Source of the DNA: Salipiger profundus
GTDB lineage: Bacteria; Pseudomonadota; Alphaproteobacteria; Rhodobacterales; Rhodobacteraceae
Length of the DNA: 64,000 nucleotides
NCBI RefSeq assembly: GCF_001969385.1
Contig: NZ_CP014796.1
Coordinates: 4,295,501-4,359,500, forward strand
Direction: 5' to 3'
A program made the position numbers and the translations under genes. The notes beneath the pieces were generated by a model. It saw nothing but the letters and a program-made list of their open reading frames with translations, was not told the origin of the DNA and did not search any database. Below are positions 49,856-59,792 of the stretch, one piece after another. The number at the start of each line of letters is the position of its first letter. The first letter of the stretch is position 1.

Positions 49856-52627
49856 TTACACCTCCCCCGGAACAAGAACGAAGAGGCCGATGACGTCTGG
49901 GGGAATTATCGGCTCGACACTGACACGCGACGCGGAACCGGCGGCAGCACGAAGGCGGGCGTGGTCTTCAACCAGCTCCGCGGCACGCTTTTGGACGAAA
50001 TCGGCAATCGGGCCGCCCAGCAGGTCAGGAAGGGCCGCCTTCGCCGTATTGATCATCCGGTCGCGGGCGACAGACGCGAAATCAGCAGTCGCGGGAGAGG
50101 CAAGCAGCGTGCGCGCCTCGCTGCCAGAGGCAATCACCGAGTTACTGTCGAGGGCAACAAGGGCGGCTTCCTCTGCCAGCAGGAGGCGCTCACGCCGAGC
50201 ATGAACGGTGAGCTTGTAGCGAATACGCAAGAGAGCGACACGCGTCATCTGAGTGACGGCGGCACACGGCCAAGCCCCGACACGACCGATGCCCAGATCC
50301 GGCAGCGCTTCGGTGTCGAGAGAGGCTTCAAGCAGGCTTTCTGCCAGGGACGACGTCAGCGGATGGGTTCTGGTCAGAAGCGAAGCGCCTGAGGGCACGG
50401 GTTCCTGCGTGGCCAGTTTCAGAGAGCCCTTCAGCCCACGCTGCTCCAGCTTTTCCTTGAGGCTATCCTGAAGGGCATGCACGTGAGCGAACTGCAGCGA
50501 CTTCTTTTTCTCGAGGGGCACCCCAAACCGAGACATCGCGCGCTCGAGAAATTCGAGCGTTTCCGCTGGCGATCCAAGGAGGGTCTTCACCTTGTCCCAT
50601 TCAGGAGCGACTTCAATCGGCTTCATGGCATTTTGTGCAAACCGGGCACGTGACCGTTTTTCATTCTCGCTTGCGTCGCGCCAGCGGGTCTCCATCACCT
50701 GGATACCGTCGCCGAGTTGCAGGTCCAACGTCAGCTGCTTGTGACTGCCACCACCACGGCGGAGCATCATTGCCGCCATCAGCGCATCGGTGACCGGTCC
50801 CCGCTCCTCGGGCAGAGGCACAGTCACGCCCGTCGCCTTACGGATTTCTTCTGCCTTGCGGAGAATGACGTCCAACACGGCGCCGTCGATGGCGCTGTCG
50901 GGCGAAAACATCATGATCGAGCGAACGAGTTCGGCGGGTTGTCCGAAACGATCCACGCGACCTTCGCGCTGTTGATGGCGCGTCGGGTTCCAGGAAAGGT
51001 CGTAGTGGATCACGGTGTCGAACAGCTGTTGAAGGTTGATCCCTTCCGACAGGCAGTCCGTGGCGACAAGGATGCGCTGATCTTTGGTGGAACCTTCTTC
51101 CGCCGCCATTTCGGCAACGCGATCGCGACGTTCGTCCGGCGTCAGTTCACCTGTCACGGCTTGTACATTCAGCTTGGTGAAGGCCTTACGAAGCCTTTCC
51201 TTCACATGTTCGGCAGTGGCGAGGTAGCGGCAGAAGACGACGGGATTGGCACCATCTTTGATCAAGGGTTTGAGGGCCTTGATGAGGGCGTTCAGTTTGG
51301 GATCTTCGGCCGTCAGAAGTTCGCTGGCCTTGTCGAGAAGCCCTTGGAGAGCGGGATCATTTGAGAAGACGGTGTTTGGCTCGATGTCCACGGCGTCTTC
51401 ATCATCACCATCTTCGTCGTAGATCTGCGGCTCGAGGCGCTCGTCTTCATTGGAAGCCCGGTTTCGCAACGCGCTCATGGCGGCTGCGGGTGACGATCCG
51501 ACACAGCGCATCAGCGCCAGAGTGCCCCAGAAGGCAAGCCGGCGATCCTTCTGCGCGTCTCCAGCCCGAGACACGACCGAGAAGCAGTAATCAAGCACGG
51601 CCTCTTGGAAGGCCAGATGCTCGTCGTTCAGGCGATACGAGTATTCGGTCGTCTCGTGCTTGGGGAACGAGCGGTTCTCATCCCAGTCGCCCTCGACCAG
51701 GTCGACGCGCCGCCGCTGAACAAAGTGCCTGACAAGGCGCTCGCGGTATTTCTGGTTGTCGAAGTTGACGGTCCCGAATTCCTTGTCGATCAGCGACAGT
51801 AGCCGAGCGAACGCATCCTCGTCCCCGGAGTGCGGCGTGGCTGTCAGCAGGATCAACCGACGCTCAGGGTCGCGTGCAAGGCCTTGGAGCAGGTCAAAAC
51901 GCTGCTGCTTTCCTTTGTGCGTCCCGACGCAGGCGTGTGCTTCGTCTACGATAACGAAATCCGGGCAGGCCCTGGCGAACCCATCCCGGCGTTTCTCGGC
52001 TTTGATATAGTCAAGGCTGACCACCGTGAAGGGATAGGCATCGAAAAGGGTTTGCGCCAATGGGAGGTTGCGCTCCAAACGTGCGGCAGTCCCGGAGGTG
52101 ACGGCAACAGCATCGATCCCGAAGCGATCCTTCAATTCGGTGATCCACTGGTCCACGAGGTGCGGAGGGCAGAGCACCGAAAACGCATCGACTTCTCCGC
52201 GATCCATCAGCTCTCGGAGGATCAGACCCGCTTCGATGGTCTTGCCGATGCCAACGTCGTCGGCAATCAACAGCCGCGGGACCTGAAGCCGAAGGGCCAT
52301 GAGAAGCGGGACCAGCTGGTACGTCCGAGGTTCGAACGCGAGCTGTGCGGCGGATCGGAAGGGACCTGCCCCTCGGCGGAGAGTCAGTCGCAACGCGTCG
52401 GCAAGAAGGGCAGCCTTGGACTGCACGGTAGTGCGCGCATCGTCAGGCAGGTCGAAACGAGCGGCTTCGACCGGTGTAAGCTCGAGATCCGGGGCAAGAA
52501 CCACGATGTCGTTTTCATTGCCCGAGAGGGGGCGCAGGGCGAGCAGGCCCTCGCCGGATGTCGGCAAGGCAACCCATTCACGGCCGCGCGCTCTGACAAG
52601 ATCTCCAGGAGTAAAATTCACAGTCAT
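49856..52627 (-). CDS. SNF2-family helicase (DrmD-like)
   Basis: A 923-aa protein. Helicase motif I is LIADDVGIGKTIEAGLILRE, the DEAH box FVIVDEAHACVG and motif III LILLTATPHSGDEDAF. The C-terminal helicase half has LVATDCLSEGINLQQLF and HQQREGRVDRFGQP. This is the RapA/SNF2 type found in DISARM (DrmD) and helicase-methylase systems. It likely translocates on DNA to deliver methylation or restriction. The ATG at 52627 lies one base after the helicase stop (TGA-T-ATG). The longer TTG frame is less likely. Confidence 0.9.
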   Translation of the reverse strand: MTVNFTPGDLVRARGREWVALPTSGEGLLALRPLSGNENDIVVLAPDLELTPVEAARFDLPDDARTTVQSKAALLADALRLTLRRGAGPFRSAAQLAFEPRTYQLVPLLMALRLQVPRLLIADDVGIGKTIEAGLILRELMDRGEVDAFSVLCPPHLVDQWITELKDRFGIDAVAVTSGTAARLERNLPLAQTLFDAYPFTVVSLDYIKAEKRRDGFARACPDFVIVDEAHACVGTHKGKQQRFDLLQGLARDPERRLILLTATPHSGDEDAFARLLSLIDKEFGTVNFDNQKYRERLVRHFVQRRRVDLVEGDWDENRSFPKHETTEYSYRLNDEHLAFQEAVLDYCFSVVSRAGDAQKDRRLAFWGTLALMRCVGSSPAAAMSALRNRASNEDERLEPQIYDEDGDDEDAVDIEPNTVFSNDPALQGLLDKASELLTAEDPKLNALIKALKPLIKDGANPVVFCRYLATAEHVKERLRKAFTKLNVQAVTGELTPDERRDRVAEMAAEEGSTKDQRILVATDCLSEGINLQQLFDTVIHYDLSWNPTRHQQREGRVDRFGQPAELVRSIMMFSPDSAIDGAVLDVILRKAEEIRKATGVTVPLPEERGPVTDALMAAMMLRRGGGSHKQLTLDLQLGDGIQVMETRWRDASENEKRSRARFAQNAMKPIEVAPEWDKVKTLLGSPAETLEFLERAMSRFGVPLEKKKSLQFAHVHALQDSLKEKLEQRGLKGSLKLATQEPVPSGASLLTRTHPLTSSLAESLLEASLDTEALPDLGIGRVGAWPCAAVTQMTRVALLRIRYKLTVHARRERLLLAEEAALVALDSNSVIASGSEARTLLASPATADFASVARDRMINTAKAALPDLLGGPIADFVQKRAAELVEDHARLRAAAGSASRVSVEPIIPPDVIGLFVLVPGEV

Positions 52628-52628
52628 A

Positions 52629-55600
52629 TCAACCTTCAAAATTCTTCATGAAGCCATCCGGCAGTCCTTCCGACGGCGCCGAAGGCAATCCAAAAACGAC
52701 CCAGCCCTTGTTCATCGCGTCTGCCTCAGCTTCCGCTGTCAGGTCAGCGGTCGTCGCGGCAACCGCGAATGCGCGCCAAACAAACTCGAATTCGCGTCCA
52801 CCAAAGCTCGCGGGCATCGTATCAATTTGGGGGATGCCCGCGGCGCTGAATGCCTCAATCCATGGTGATGCCACCGTTCCAGCGGTCGGCTTCGCAGCAC
52901 GGGAAATCGTGCCGCGTGCAAGATCGATCAGGAATTGCGTCACTTCCGAGCTCGAGCGGTCGATCAGTTCATGGTCCGGTTGGTTGAAATAGGACAGCAG
53001 GCAACGGTAGCAGCCGCGAACACAGCTTCCGTCTTTCTTCTCCTGCAACAGATCCGCATCACCCGCCGCAATCGCAGCATCGACATTCTCGAAGTGCATC
53101 AAACCCAGTGCGGTCTTCGCCACCTCGTTGATTGCCTTTCCTTCATCAATCAGGCGCGTGAGCACGCCGGCGCCGCCTTCCGTTGCCTCGTAGGCAAGGA
53201 TTGCGCGACGGTTGTCCCTCGCGGGCAGCGGTTCACCGAGGATTTCGCCTTCTTCCAATTGGAAAACCACCTCGATTCCGCGCAGCAACGCATGCTGAAC
53301 CGTCGCGATTGTCTCGGGCTCATACTGCTCCGGCTTTTCGAAGCGGAACAGCAGGGCATTCTTTCTGTCGCGGACAATCGGAACAATGCGAACCGGCTTG
53401 ACCACGTCCGGCGGAACGTCCGTGTCGCTGTCCTCGTCGTCGGATTTCGCCCAGTATCCGGACCTCGGATCGATGTGGAAACCGAAAACCGTCTGGTCCT
53501 TTCGGCGCTTCAAGCCCTTGTTCAGTCGGCTGATTTCTGCGCTATTGGCGTATTGCAGGGCCAAGAGGGAGGTCTCGCCACAGACGAATTTGGCGTTGGT
53601 CACTTGGACCTGCCCATCCTTCTTCGGCCAGGAGAAGACGGTCTGGATGTCAAAGCCCTGCCGAACGCGCTCTTCATCGTTCGCCGTGATGCGCTCAGTC
53701 GGGGCGGCCTCGACGTTGTCGATGCGCAGGGTCTTCTTAATGGGGACCTCACCCGCCATATGGTTGTTGCACCCATGGCAACGCTCGACCTCGCCCTCAT
53801 GCGATGCACCACAGTTGGAGCAGATGTAGATATCCTTGGTCGCCAACTCCGACCCGTCGCCCTGACGCACCTCGGGCGGCAATTTGGCTTTCATGACCCG
53901 GTAGGCGCGGCCCTCATGATAGATCAGACTGCGCGGGCCGAATTCGGAAATGGCGAGGAAGCGGGCTCTGGAAAGGAATGACCCCGTCTTGCCTTCGCTT
54001 GGTACAAACGCGTAGAGCGGCAGGCGCGGGAAGTTGTACCCGGGCAGGAAGCCCTCAGTCGCCAGATACCGATACGAATAGAAATCGGACCCATTCGAGG
54101 CTTTGCCTTGTTCGAGGATGGCGATCTGATCCTGGGCCTGCATTTGCGCAGCCTTGATCTTGCGCCGGTCGGCTCCCGATAGCCCCGTAATCTCCGAACG
54201 CTTGTTGGCCTCAGCCAATTGCGTCCTGGCAGAGCTATAAAGCTCCCGCCAACGGTCGAAGGCGCGGTCAAACTCCTTTGGGGCATTCATGGCCGTGTGA
54301 AGAACGAACTCGTCTGGATCGTCCATCCAGATCGGGGTTTGCCCTCCGTCGGACGCCAGAATCTGCTTCAAGACACGCGCCATCGGTCCCCGTGCCTGCG
54401 AGACCAGAGCGGGTTTCGAGATGACCTCCAGAACGTCTTCTTTCAGCGGGAATTTGTCCCCGTGAAGGTCCAGAATCTCTGGGATGTCGGGAGAAAGCGC
54501 CAGTTTCGCTTCCGCCAGCCACACCGCGTGCAGGTGCGATCGGACCAGCTCTTCATTCGTGATGTCGAGTGCTGGCGGCCGCACGACACCGGCCACCATA
54601 TCGTTGCGCCGTTCAAAGAAATACTGATCATGCGGTGATCCCGAGGCGCAGTATGTCACGACAACCGCGGCCTGGCCCGAGCGACCGGCACGGCCAGCGC
54701 GCTGCGCGTAATTCGCCGGTGTAGGAGGTACGTTGCGGAGGTAGACCGCGTTCAAGGCGGAAATATCAACGCCGAGTTCCATAGTCGGAGAGCAGAACAG
54801 CGCTGGCAGGAACCGGTCTGACTCGCCGGTCGCCCGAATTTCTGTTCGGTACTCCGAGGTCGCGAGATGGTCCATGTCGTCCTGCTCGAAACGGAACCGC
54901 CATTCACGCCATTCTCTCTGCTTTTGCGAAACCTGAGCCGTGTGCTCGCGTCCCTCCAGCCCCCAGTAGGAACTACGCCCGTCGCCAAGGTCACTGGCAA
55001 TCGCGGTGTAAAGGTCGTGGAAATATCGGTTGCCGCAGTGGGTTTCATCATCGAGAGCCGGTCCAGGCACAAGCCGAACCGCAGATGGTGACAGGCGCCA
55101 GCCCGTCACATCGCTATCGAGTTCAACAGGCACCAGCAGCCCTTCCTCGCTCAGGAAGACAAGCATCCCTTCCATGAACTCGTAGTACTCATCCTTGTTC
55201 AGCTTCATGCCTAGAACCGACTTCCGGTTCACGAGCCGTGCGATCCGCGAATTGGGACCTGCCCGAAGAAGCGTTTGTTCTTCACGCAGCGTGACGACAT
55301 TTTTGCTGCCCGCGCGCAGGACAAGCGAGGACCGCGCTCGCGGATTTTCCTTTTGGTCAATGGCCCAAGGTGCCTGAAGCAGCATTCGGGATTTCTGGGC
55401 CACGCCGTCGAGGACAGTCAGGTCCAAGGCTTCGGTCTGAACAGCCAGGCCCTCAAGCATCGCGGACAAAATCGCCTTTAGAATTGCCTGCCGCTGTTCG
55501 AGGCTGAGGTCTCCCAGCGCTGGATGGATGGCCATGAAGCGCTCGCGATCTTCAGAGATTTCCTCGAGGCCGAGGAAGTTCACGTCGATCAGGTTCAGGA

Positions 55601-57806
55601 CAGACAAGCTGGGGTTGGTGAAGCGCCAACCGCGACGCAGGTCCGTCCAGACACGGTGGGCGAGTACCTTCGCGAGCGATCGCTGGGCGTCTTCGCGAAT
55701 GATGGCACCAGCATTCGAATCCAGCAGCCAATGCTGGCGCGCCTCTTTGTTGGCGGCAGTAAAGCCGAGCGCCTTCACCACCTGCAGGCCGAACTCATCT
55801 TCTGCGAGCCCACCTGAGCCAGCAGCAATGACCGCGCGAAGGATGGCTCCGCGCAACAGGCTTACGAACAGGAAGTCATTGAAATGGCCAGACTGCAGGG
55901 CTGCATCCTGACGGTTATCCGTGAACCCCAAAAGCTTCCGCTTCGTCTCGGGTACGCCGCTGCCAGGTTTGTTCATCCACTCCAGGGCGCTGGCGACCAG
56001 CAAGGTTGTTGCCGAGCTTCGCCCTTCGCCGGACAGACCCGCCAACTTGCTGCGCTCACGCATCCCCTGCGTCGGTTCGTCATGGCAGCACAGGCAGAAC
56101 GCGAACTTTCCCGGGATGAACCAGAAATCGTTTCCGCCCGCTCCGTGGCGACCATCAGCACCGACGACGTAGGACACCGGCATACGCTTCTTGCGATACC
56201 CTCTCAGCCGTTCAATGCCGTTTTTCTCTTCTCGCCAGCTTTCGGGGTAACCCTCAAGCTCGCCTGTGAACTGGAAGTCAGTATCGCCGGGCGTCACCGG
56301 ACAGAGATACCCCGCGACCTCGTCTTCTTCAGTGTCGAGCGGCGTGTCGTCGATGCTTCGAGGCAGAAAGCGCAAGCTCCCATCATCGTCGACCTTGGTC
56401 ACGACATGGTATTCTTGGCCACAGTTTCGGCAGAACCGCGTGGGGTAGAGGCGGTTTCCAGGGGCTTCGGGGTCCTCGAGCTGCCCTTCAAGGAGGATCC
56501 GACGCGGCCTGGCCGTGAGCGTCGTAAAGACTTCACCGGCACCGGAGATGAACCGGTGGAGTTTGAAAGCGAGAAAGGCTCCGTCCTTCATGCCGCCGCG
56601 CTCAATCTCCGGCAGGCTTACCCGGGTCAGGAATTTTTCGAGATAGTCTCGGCAGGTTTCTGCATCGACCGCACTGGCCAGAGAAAGCTTTTCAACGGCT
56701 TCTTCAAAAGGGATCGGCTTCTTCCTGCGAAGCTCAAGCCCATCGTCCAATCCGAGTTCGAGTTCGGCCCAAACCGAGAGCGGATGGCGCTCTAGGGTTT
56801 CGTCATCGAGTGCGTCCGGCAAAGGCTGCGTCAGGGCCGTCTTCAAAGCGCCAAGGACGTGCTCGGTCTTCAGGGCGTCATCGGTCGCGCGCTGCAAGGA
56901 CTCGTCGATGACCGCGTCCGGGCCAATGTCGGTGCCAAACAGACGAGACGCTACCTTCGCGACAGCAAGTGCGCGGCTCTCGTCCGATCCCTCGGAGGCC
57001 ATCGTTGCCGAGGTCCCAATGCAGATTGGCTCCTTGTCCGGCGAGCACCTGTCCCGCAGGCGTCGAACGAGGACCGCGACATCGGCACCTTGGCGCCCGC
57101 GATAGGTATGGAGTTCGTCGAGAATGATGAACTCGAGACCGGACGCGTTCGAGACGACCTTCGAGTCCAGGTCGTCCTGACGCGTCAGAAGCAATTCTGC
57201 CATCATGTAGTTAGTCAGGAGAATGTCGGGCGGATTGGCAGCGATGCGCTCCCGCCCTTCACGGCTTTCCTGACCGGTGTAACGTTTGACCACCGGCTTG
57301 AGCTCATCGGGCAAACCGGAACCAGCGATGAACTTGTCGATCTCCTTCATCTGGCTGTTTGCCAGTGCGTTCATGGGGTAAACGATGATTGCCGTCGTGC
57401 GACGCGGCTTTCCTGCGCGCCGCGCTCGGATGATCGAGTCGACAACCGGCACGAAGAAGCAAAGGGATTTCCCCGAACCCGTACCGGTTGTGACGACATA
57501 ACTCTTTCCTTGCTTCGCCTTCGCGATCGCCTCGGCTTGGTGCCGGTGAAAGCGAAGAGGCGTGGTGCCAAACCGGAAAACCTTGCCCGTGCCGTCGTCG
57601 AGATCACCCGTGGCGACAAGTTCATCGACCGTCGGCCCCGCCATGAAGCGTGGGTTTAGAGACAAGAGGGCATCCGGCCAGAATTTTCCGGCGTCGTACT
57701 GGGCATCGATCTCGGATTTCAGGTCGGGTGCCCGAATTGCGCTGAATGAACGCGAAAAGTGCTCGTAAGCACGGATCAATTGATGGTCGAACTCAAACGC
57801 TTTCAT
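52629..57806 (-). CDS. Giant DEAD/DEAH helicase with DUF1998 (DruE- or DrmA-DrmB-like)
   Basis: A 1725-aa protein. Motif I is VVTTGTGSGKSLCFFVP near residue 105, motif II FIILDELHTYRGRQGADVA near residue 230 and the SAT motif IGTSATMAS. A first cysteine pair lies in FCRNCGQEYHVV. Helicase C has CSPTMELGVDISALNAVYL and YAQRAGRAGRSGQA. Another zinc-type stretch is CSNCGASHEGEVERCHGC. The C-terminal DUF1998 region has YEATEGGAGVLTRL and the cysteine cluster SCVRGCYRCLLSYFNQ near residue 1595. The order corresponds to DruE of Druantia, or DrmA plus DrmB of DISARM in one chain. It starts immediately after the DUF262 gene stop (TGA-ATG), so it is strongly coupled. Confidence 0.88.
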   Translation of the reverse strand: MKAFEFDHQLIRAYEHFSRSFSAIRAPDLKSEIDAQYDAGKFWPDALLSLNPRFMAGPTVDELVATGDLDDGTGKVFRFGTTPLRFHRHQAEAIAKAKQGKSYVVTTGTGSGKSLCFFVPVVDSIIRARRAGKPRRTTAIIVYPMNALANSQMKEIDKFIAGSGLPDELKPVVKRYTGQESREGRERIAANPPDILLTNYMMAELLLTRQDDLDSKVVSNASGLEFIILDELHTYRGRQGADVAVLVRRLRDRCSPDKEPICIGTSATMASEGSDESRALAVAKVASRLFGTDIGPDAVIDESLQRATDDALKTEHVLGALKTALTQPLPDALDDETLERHPLSVWAELELGLDDGLELRRKKPIPFEEAVEKLSLASAVDAETCRDYLEKFLTRVSLPEIERGGMKDGAFLAFKLHRFISGAGEVFTTLTARPRRILLEGQLEDPEAPGNRLYPTRFCRNCGQEYHVVTKVDDDGSLRFLPRSIDDTPLDTEEDEVAGYLCPVTPGDTDFQFTGELEGYPESWREEKNGIERLRGYRKKRMPVSYVVGADGRHGAGGNDFWFIPGKFAFCLCCHDEPTQGMRERSKLAGLSGEGRSSATTLLVASALEWMNKPGSGVPETKRKLLGFTDNRQDAALQSGHFNDFLFVSLLRGAILRAVIAAGSGGLAEDEFGLQVVKALGFTAANKEARQHWLLDSNAGAIIREDAQRSLAKVLAHRVWTDLRRGWRFTNPSLSVLNLIDVNFLGLEEISEDRERFMAIHPALGDLSLEQRQAILKAILSAMLEGLAVQTEALDLTVLDGVAQKSRMLLQAPWAIDQKENPRARSSLVLRAGSKNVVTLREEQTLLRAGPNSRIARLVNRKSVLGMKLNKDEYYEFMEGMLVFLSEEGLLVPVELDSDVTGWRLSPSAVRLVPGPALDDETHCGNRYFHDLYTAIASDLGDGRSSYWGLEGREHTAQVSQKQREWREWRFRFEQDDMDHLATSEYRTEIRATGESDRFLPALFCSPTMELGVDISALNAVYLRNVPPTPANYAQRAGRAGRSGQAAVVVTYCASGSPHDQYFFERRNDMVAGVVRPPALDITNEELVRSHLHAVWLAEAKLALSPDIPEILDLHGDKFPLKEDVLEVISKPALVSQARGPMARVLKQILASDGGQTPIWMDDPDEFVLHTAMNAPKEFDRAFDRWRELYSSARTQLAEANKRSEITGLSGADRRKIKAAQMQAQDQIAILEQGKASNGSDFYSYRYLATEGFLPGYNFPRLPLYAFVPSEGKTGSFLSRARFLAISEFGPRSLIYHEGRAYRVMKAKLPPEVRQGDGSELATKDIYICSNCGASHEGEVERCHGCNNHMAGEVPIKKTLRIDNVEAAPTERITANDEERVRQGFDIQTVFSWPKKDGQVQVTNAKFVCGETSLLALQYANSAEISRLNKGLKRRKDQTVFGFHIDPRSGYWAKSDDEDSDTDVPPDVVKPVRIVPIVRDRKNALLFRFEKPEQYEPETIATVQHALLRGIEVVFQLEEGEILGEPLPARDNRRAILAYEATEGGAGVLTRLIDEGKAINEVAKTALGLMHFENVDAAIAAGDADLLQEKKDGSCVRGCYRCLLSYFNQPDHELIDRSSSEVTQFLIDLARGTISRAAKPTAGTVASPWIEAFSAAGIPQIDTMPASFGGREFEFVWRAFAVAATTADLTAEAEADAMNKGWVVFGLPSAPSEGLPDGFMKNFEG

Positions 57807-59729
57807 TCAGGCGGCCTCCTCGGTGTCCGGGCTTGGAACATCGAAGCCTTCGTCGTCCTGGAGAACGTCCTCGCCTTCCTCCGGCACGGAATCTGCCCTG
57901 ACGATCGCATGCCCGGTTGCCTTTGAAATCATGGCAAGGAGCCGCGTCTCCCGATCCGCCATGAATCCCTCGAAGTCATCCGCCCTCAGCAAGGATGGAT
58001 CCAGTCCGTGAGACGCCAGATAATCATCAAGCGCTTCGCGGGCGATCGGCGGGTTGTCCTTTCCGCCTGTTTCCAGTCGTTCCAGGTAGACCGATGGAGC
58101 TACGCCGCCAAGAATGCGGTTGGTCTTGTAGCTGAGCGGCGTCTTGTTGACGACGGTGTCAAAGACCTTCGGCTCGATTTTCTGCTTCTTGCACCAGTCC
58201 TGCGGGAAGATGTGGTGGATATCGACGTACTCGTCAAAGAATACCGTGTCCTTGAAGTGCTGGCCGGAGCGAAGATCTCTCGCGCCTTCGGCCATCAGAA
58301 GGGCGTGGATACCCTTGTAGGCGGCCGACAGGCGGGTGCGCAGGGTGCGCAGGCGTTCCGGTCGGAAACGGCCATCGGTGATCGTGCTGGGTTCGGGGCC
58401 ACCGTCCAGCCATGCGGGCACCTCGAGCACGTCCTTGGCAAATCGGGACTCGATGGCCGAGCCATAGAGTTCGCCAAAAATGCCGCACCAGAACCAGCGG
58501 GCGAGCTGGTCTTTCACTGCAGCGTGGTCGAACCTCGGCCCGATGATGGCGAGGATCGCGGCAAAGGGGACAAGCTGGCCCTGATAGGGCAGATCGATGA
58601 CCCGATAGATGTGGTTCTGCCGGAGGAACTTTGCCGCAGTCTTGAACCCTTCTTCGACCGCAGCACGGTGTTTCAGATACGCCTCCAGCGGCAGGTCTAG
58701 GAGCGACTGACGCGTGGCCCGGACTGCGGACAGCTCCGTCTCTTTGCTCCCGGCGGCGATTTCGGCCGCACGGGTCTCGACCCCATGCAGGAGGGCGATG
58801 GCCTGCAGCACGTCGGTGGCAGCGACCTTCTCCAGCACGCCAAACTTCTGTTCGGCCGCCCGCCCAAAGAGCTGAAGCCGGGTCTGCAGCCCCGGCTGGC
58901 CGTCGGCGCCGAGCCAGTCGTCCCGCAGGCGATGGCCGCGGGCTGCATACATCGCTGTCACAAGCTCGAATGCGTCGAGCGGCTTGCCGCCGGTATTCAC
59001 CTTCTCAAAGACCAGACAGACGGCCTCGTGGGAGGTGTCGGGGCTCAATGCGATTACGGGCAGCTGGTAGGCCTTGAAGTTCTGAAGGACCTCATCCTTG
59101 AACGGCTTGAAGAGCTTGCGTGTCTCCGGGTCGTTTTCCAGCCAGTATTCGTTGAAGCCGTCTTGCCATTCGTCCCAGTCAAAAACCTGGTTCAGCGGGA
59201 ACATGAGGTTTTGGTATTCGAGTTCCGGCGTGGAGAGATCGAGGTCGATCTTCCGGTCGAAGTCCGACTTGATCCGCCGATCCTCCGGTACTGAGACAAT
59301 GGCGTTTTCGCGGTCCTCGGCCGGGTTCATTGCTTTTCGAATGTCGATGTAAAACCAGCGCTTCACGAGCTTGAGGCGAGGCGTGACCGTTTGCACCACC
59401 TCGCGGCGCAAGCAGGTCTGATAAAGCGAGGTCATGCGCTGCTGGCCATCCAGCAAGAGCTGATCCGGTGCGTCGTCGCCAACTGCGGCATCCGCCCCCT
59501 GGATTGGTCGGCGTGCGAAGGTATCAGCCGCACCAGGCTTCACCTCGAGCGTCATCAAGGCGCCGACCGGAAACGCCTGCGAGATCGAGGCGATCAGCCC
59601 CTTGATCCGTTCCTCGTCCCACACCCAGCTGCGCTGGAAATCCGGCAACTGAATTTTGCCGTTCCCACACTGACGGAGAAGCTCCTCCAAGCTGACCGGG
59701 TTGGTCTTGAATGCCGCTTGTTTACCCAA
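57807..59729 (-). CDS. GmrSD-like DUF262/DUF1524 protein
   Basis: About 640 aa. The N-terminal DUF262 (ParB/Srx-like NTPase) has QLPDFQRSWVWDEERIKGLI and LLLDGQQRMTSLYQ. The C-terminal DUF1524 HNH-type nuclease has DEYVDIHHIFPQDWCKK and NKTPLSYKTNRILG. GmrSD enzymes are type IV restriction proteins that use NTP to cut modified DNA. Start: TTG at 59729 is preferred because GAGGAGAGCCAGA precedes it; a TTG at 59744 has none. It lies 63 bp after the WYL gene. In this operon it may destroy phage DNA carrying modified bases that the methyltransferase module would not recognise. Confidence 0.85.
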   Translation of the reverse strand: MGKQAAFKTNPVSLEELLRQCGNGKIQLPDFQRSWVWDEERIKGLIASISQAFPVGALMTLEVKPGAADTFARRPIQGADAAVGDDAPDQLLLDGQQRMTSLYQTCLRREVVQTVTPRLKLVKRWFYIDIRKAMNPAEDRENAIVSVPEDRRIKSDFDRKIDLDLSTPELEYQNLMFPLNQVFDWDEWQDGFNEYWLENDPETRKLFKPFKDEVLQNFKAYQLPVIALSPDTSHEAVCLVFEKVNTGGKPLDAFELVTAMYAARGHRLRDDWLGADGQPGLQTRLQLFGRAAEQKFGVLEKVAATDVLQAIALLHGVETRAAEIAAGSKETELSAVRATRQSLLDLPLEAYLKHRAAVEEGFKTAAKFLRQNHIYRVIDLPYQGQLVPFAAILAIIGPRFDHAAVKDQLARWFWCGIFGELYGSAIESRFAKDVLEVPAWLDGGPEPSTITDGRFRPERLRTLRTRLSAAYKGIHALLMAEGARDLRSGQHFKDTVFFDEYVDIHHIFPQDWCKKQKIEPKVFDTVVNKTPLSYKTNRILGGVAPSVYLERLETGGKDNPPIAREALDDYLASHGLDPSLLRADDFEGFMADRETRLLAMISKATGHAIVRADSVPEEGEDVLQDDEGFDVPSPDTEEAA

Positions 59730-59792
59730 TCTGGCTCTCCTCAAATGAACTTGCTGGCTTCTGGCAACTGGACGCGATGTCCGAAAAAGGCT

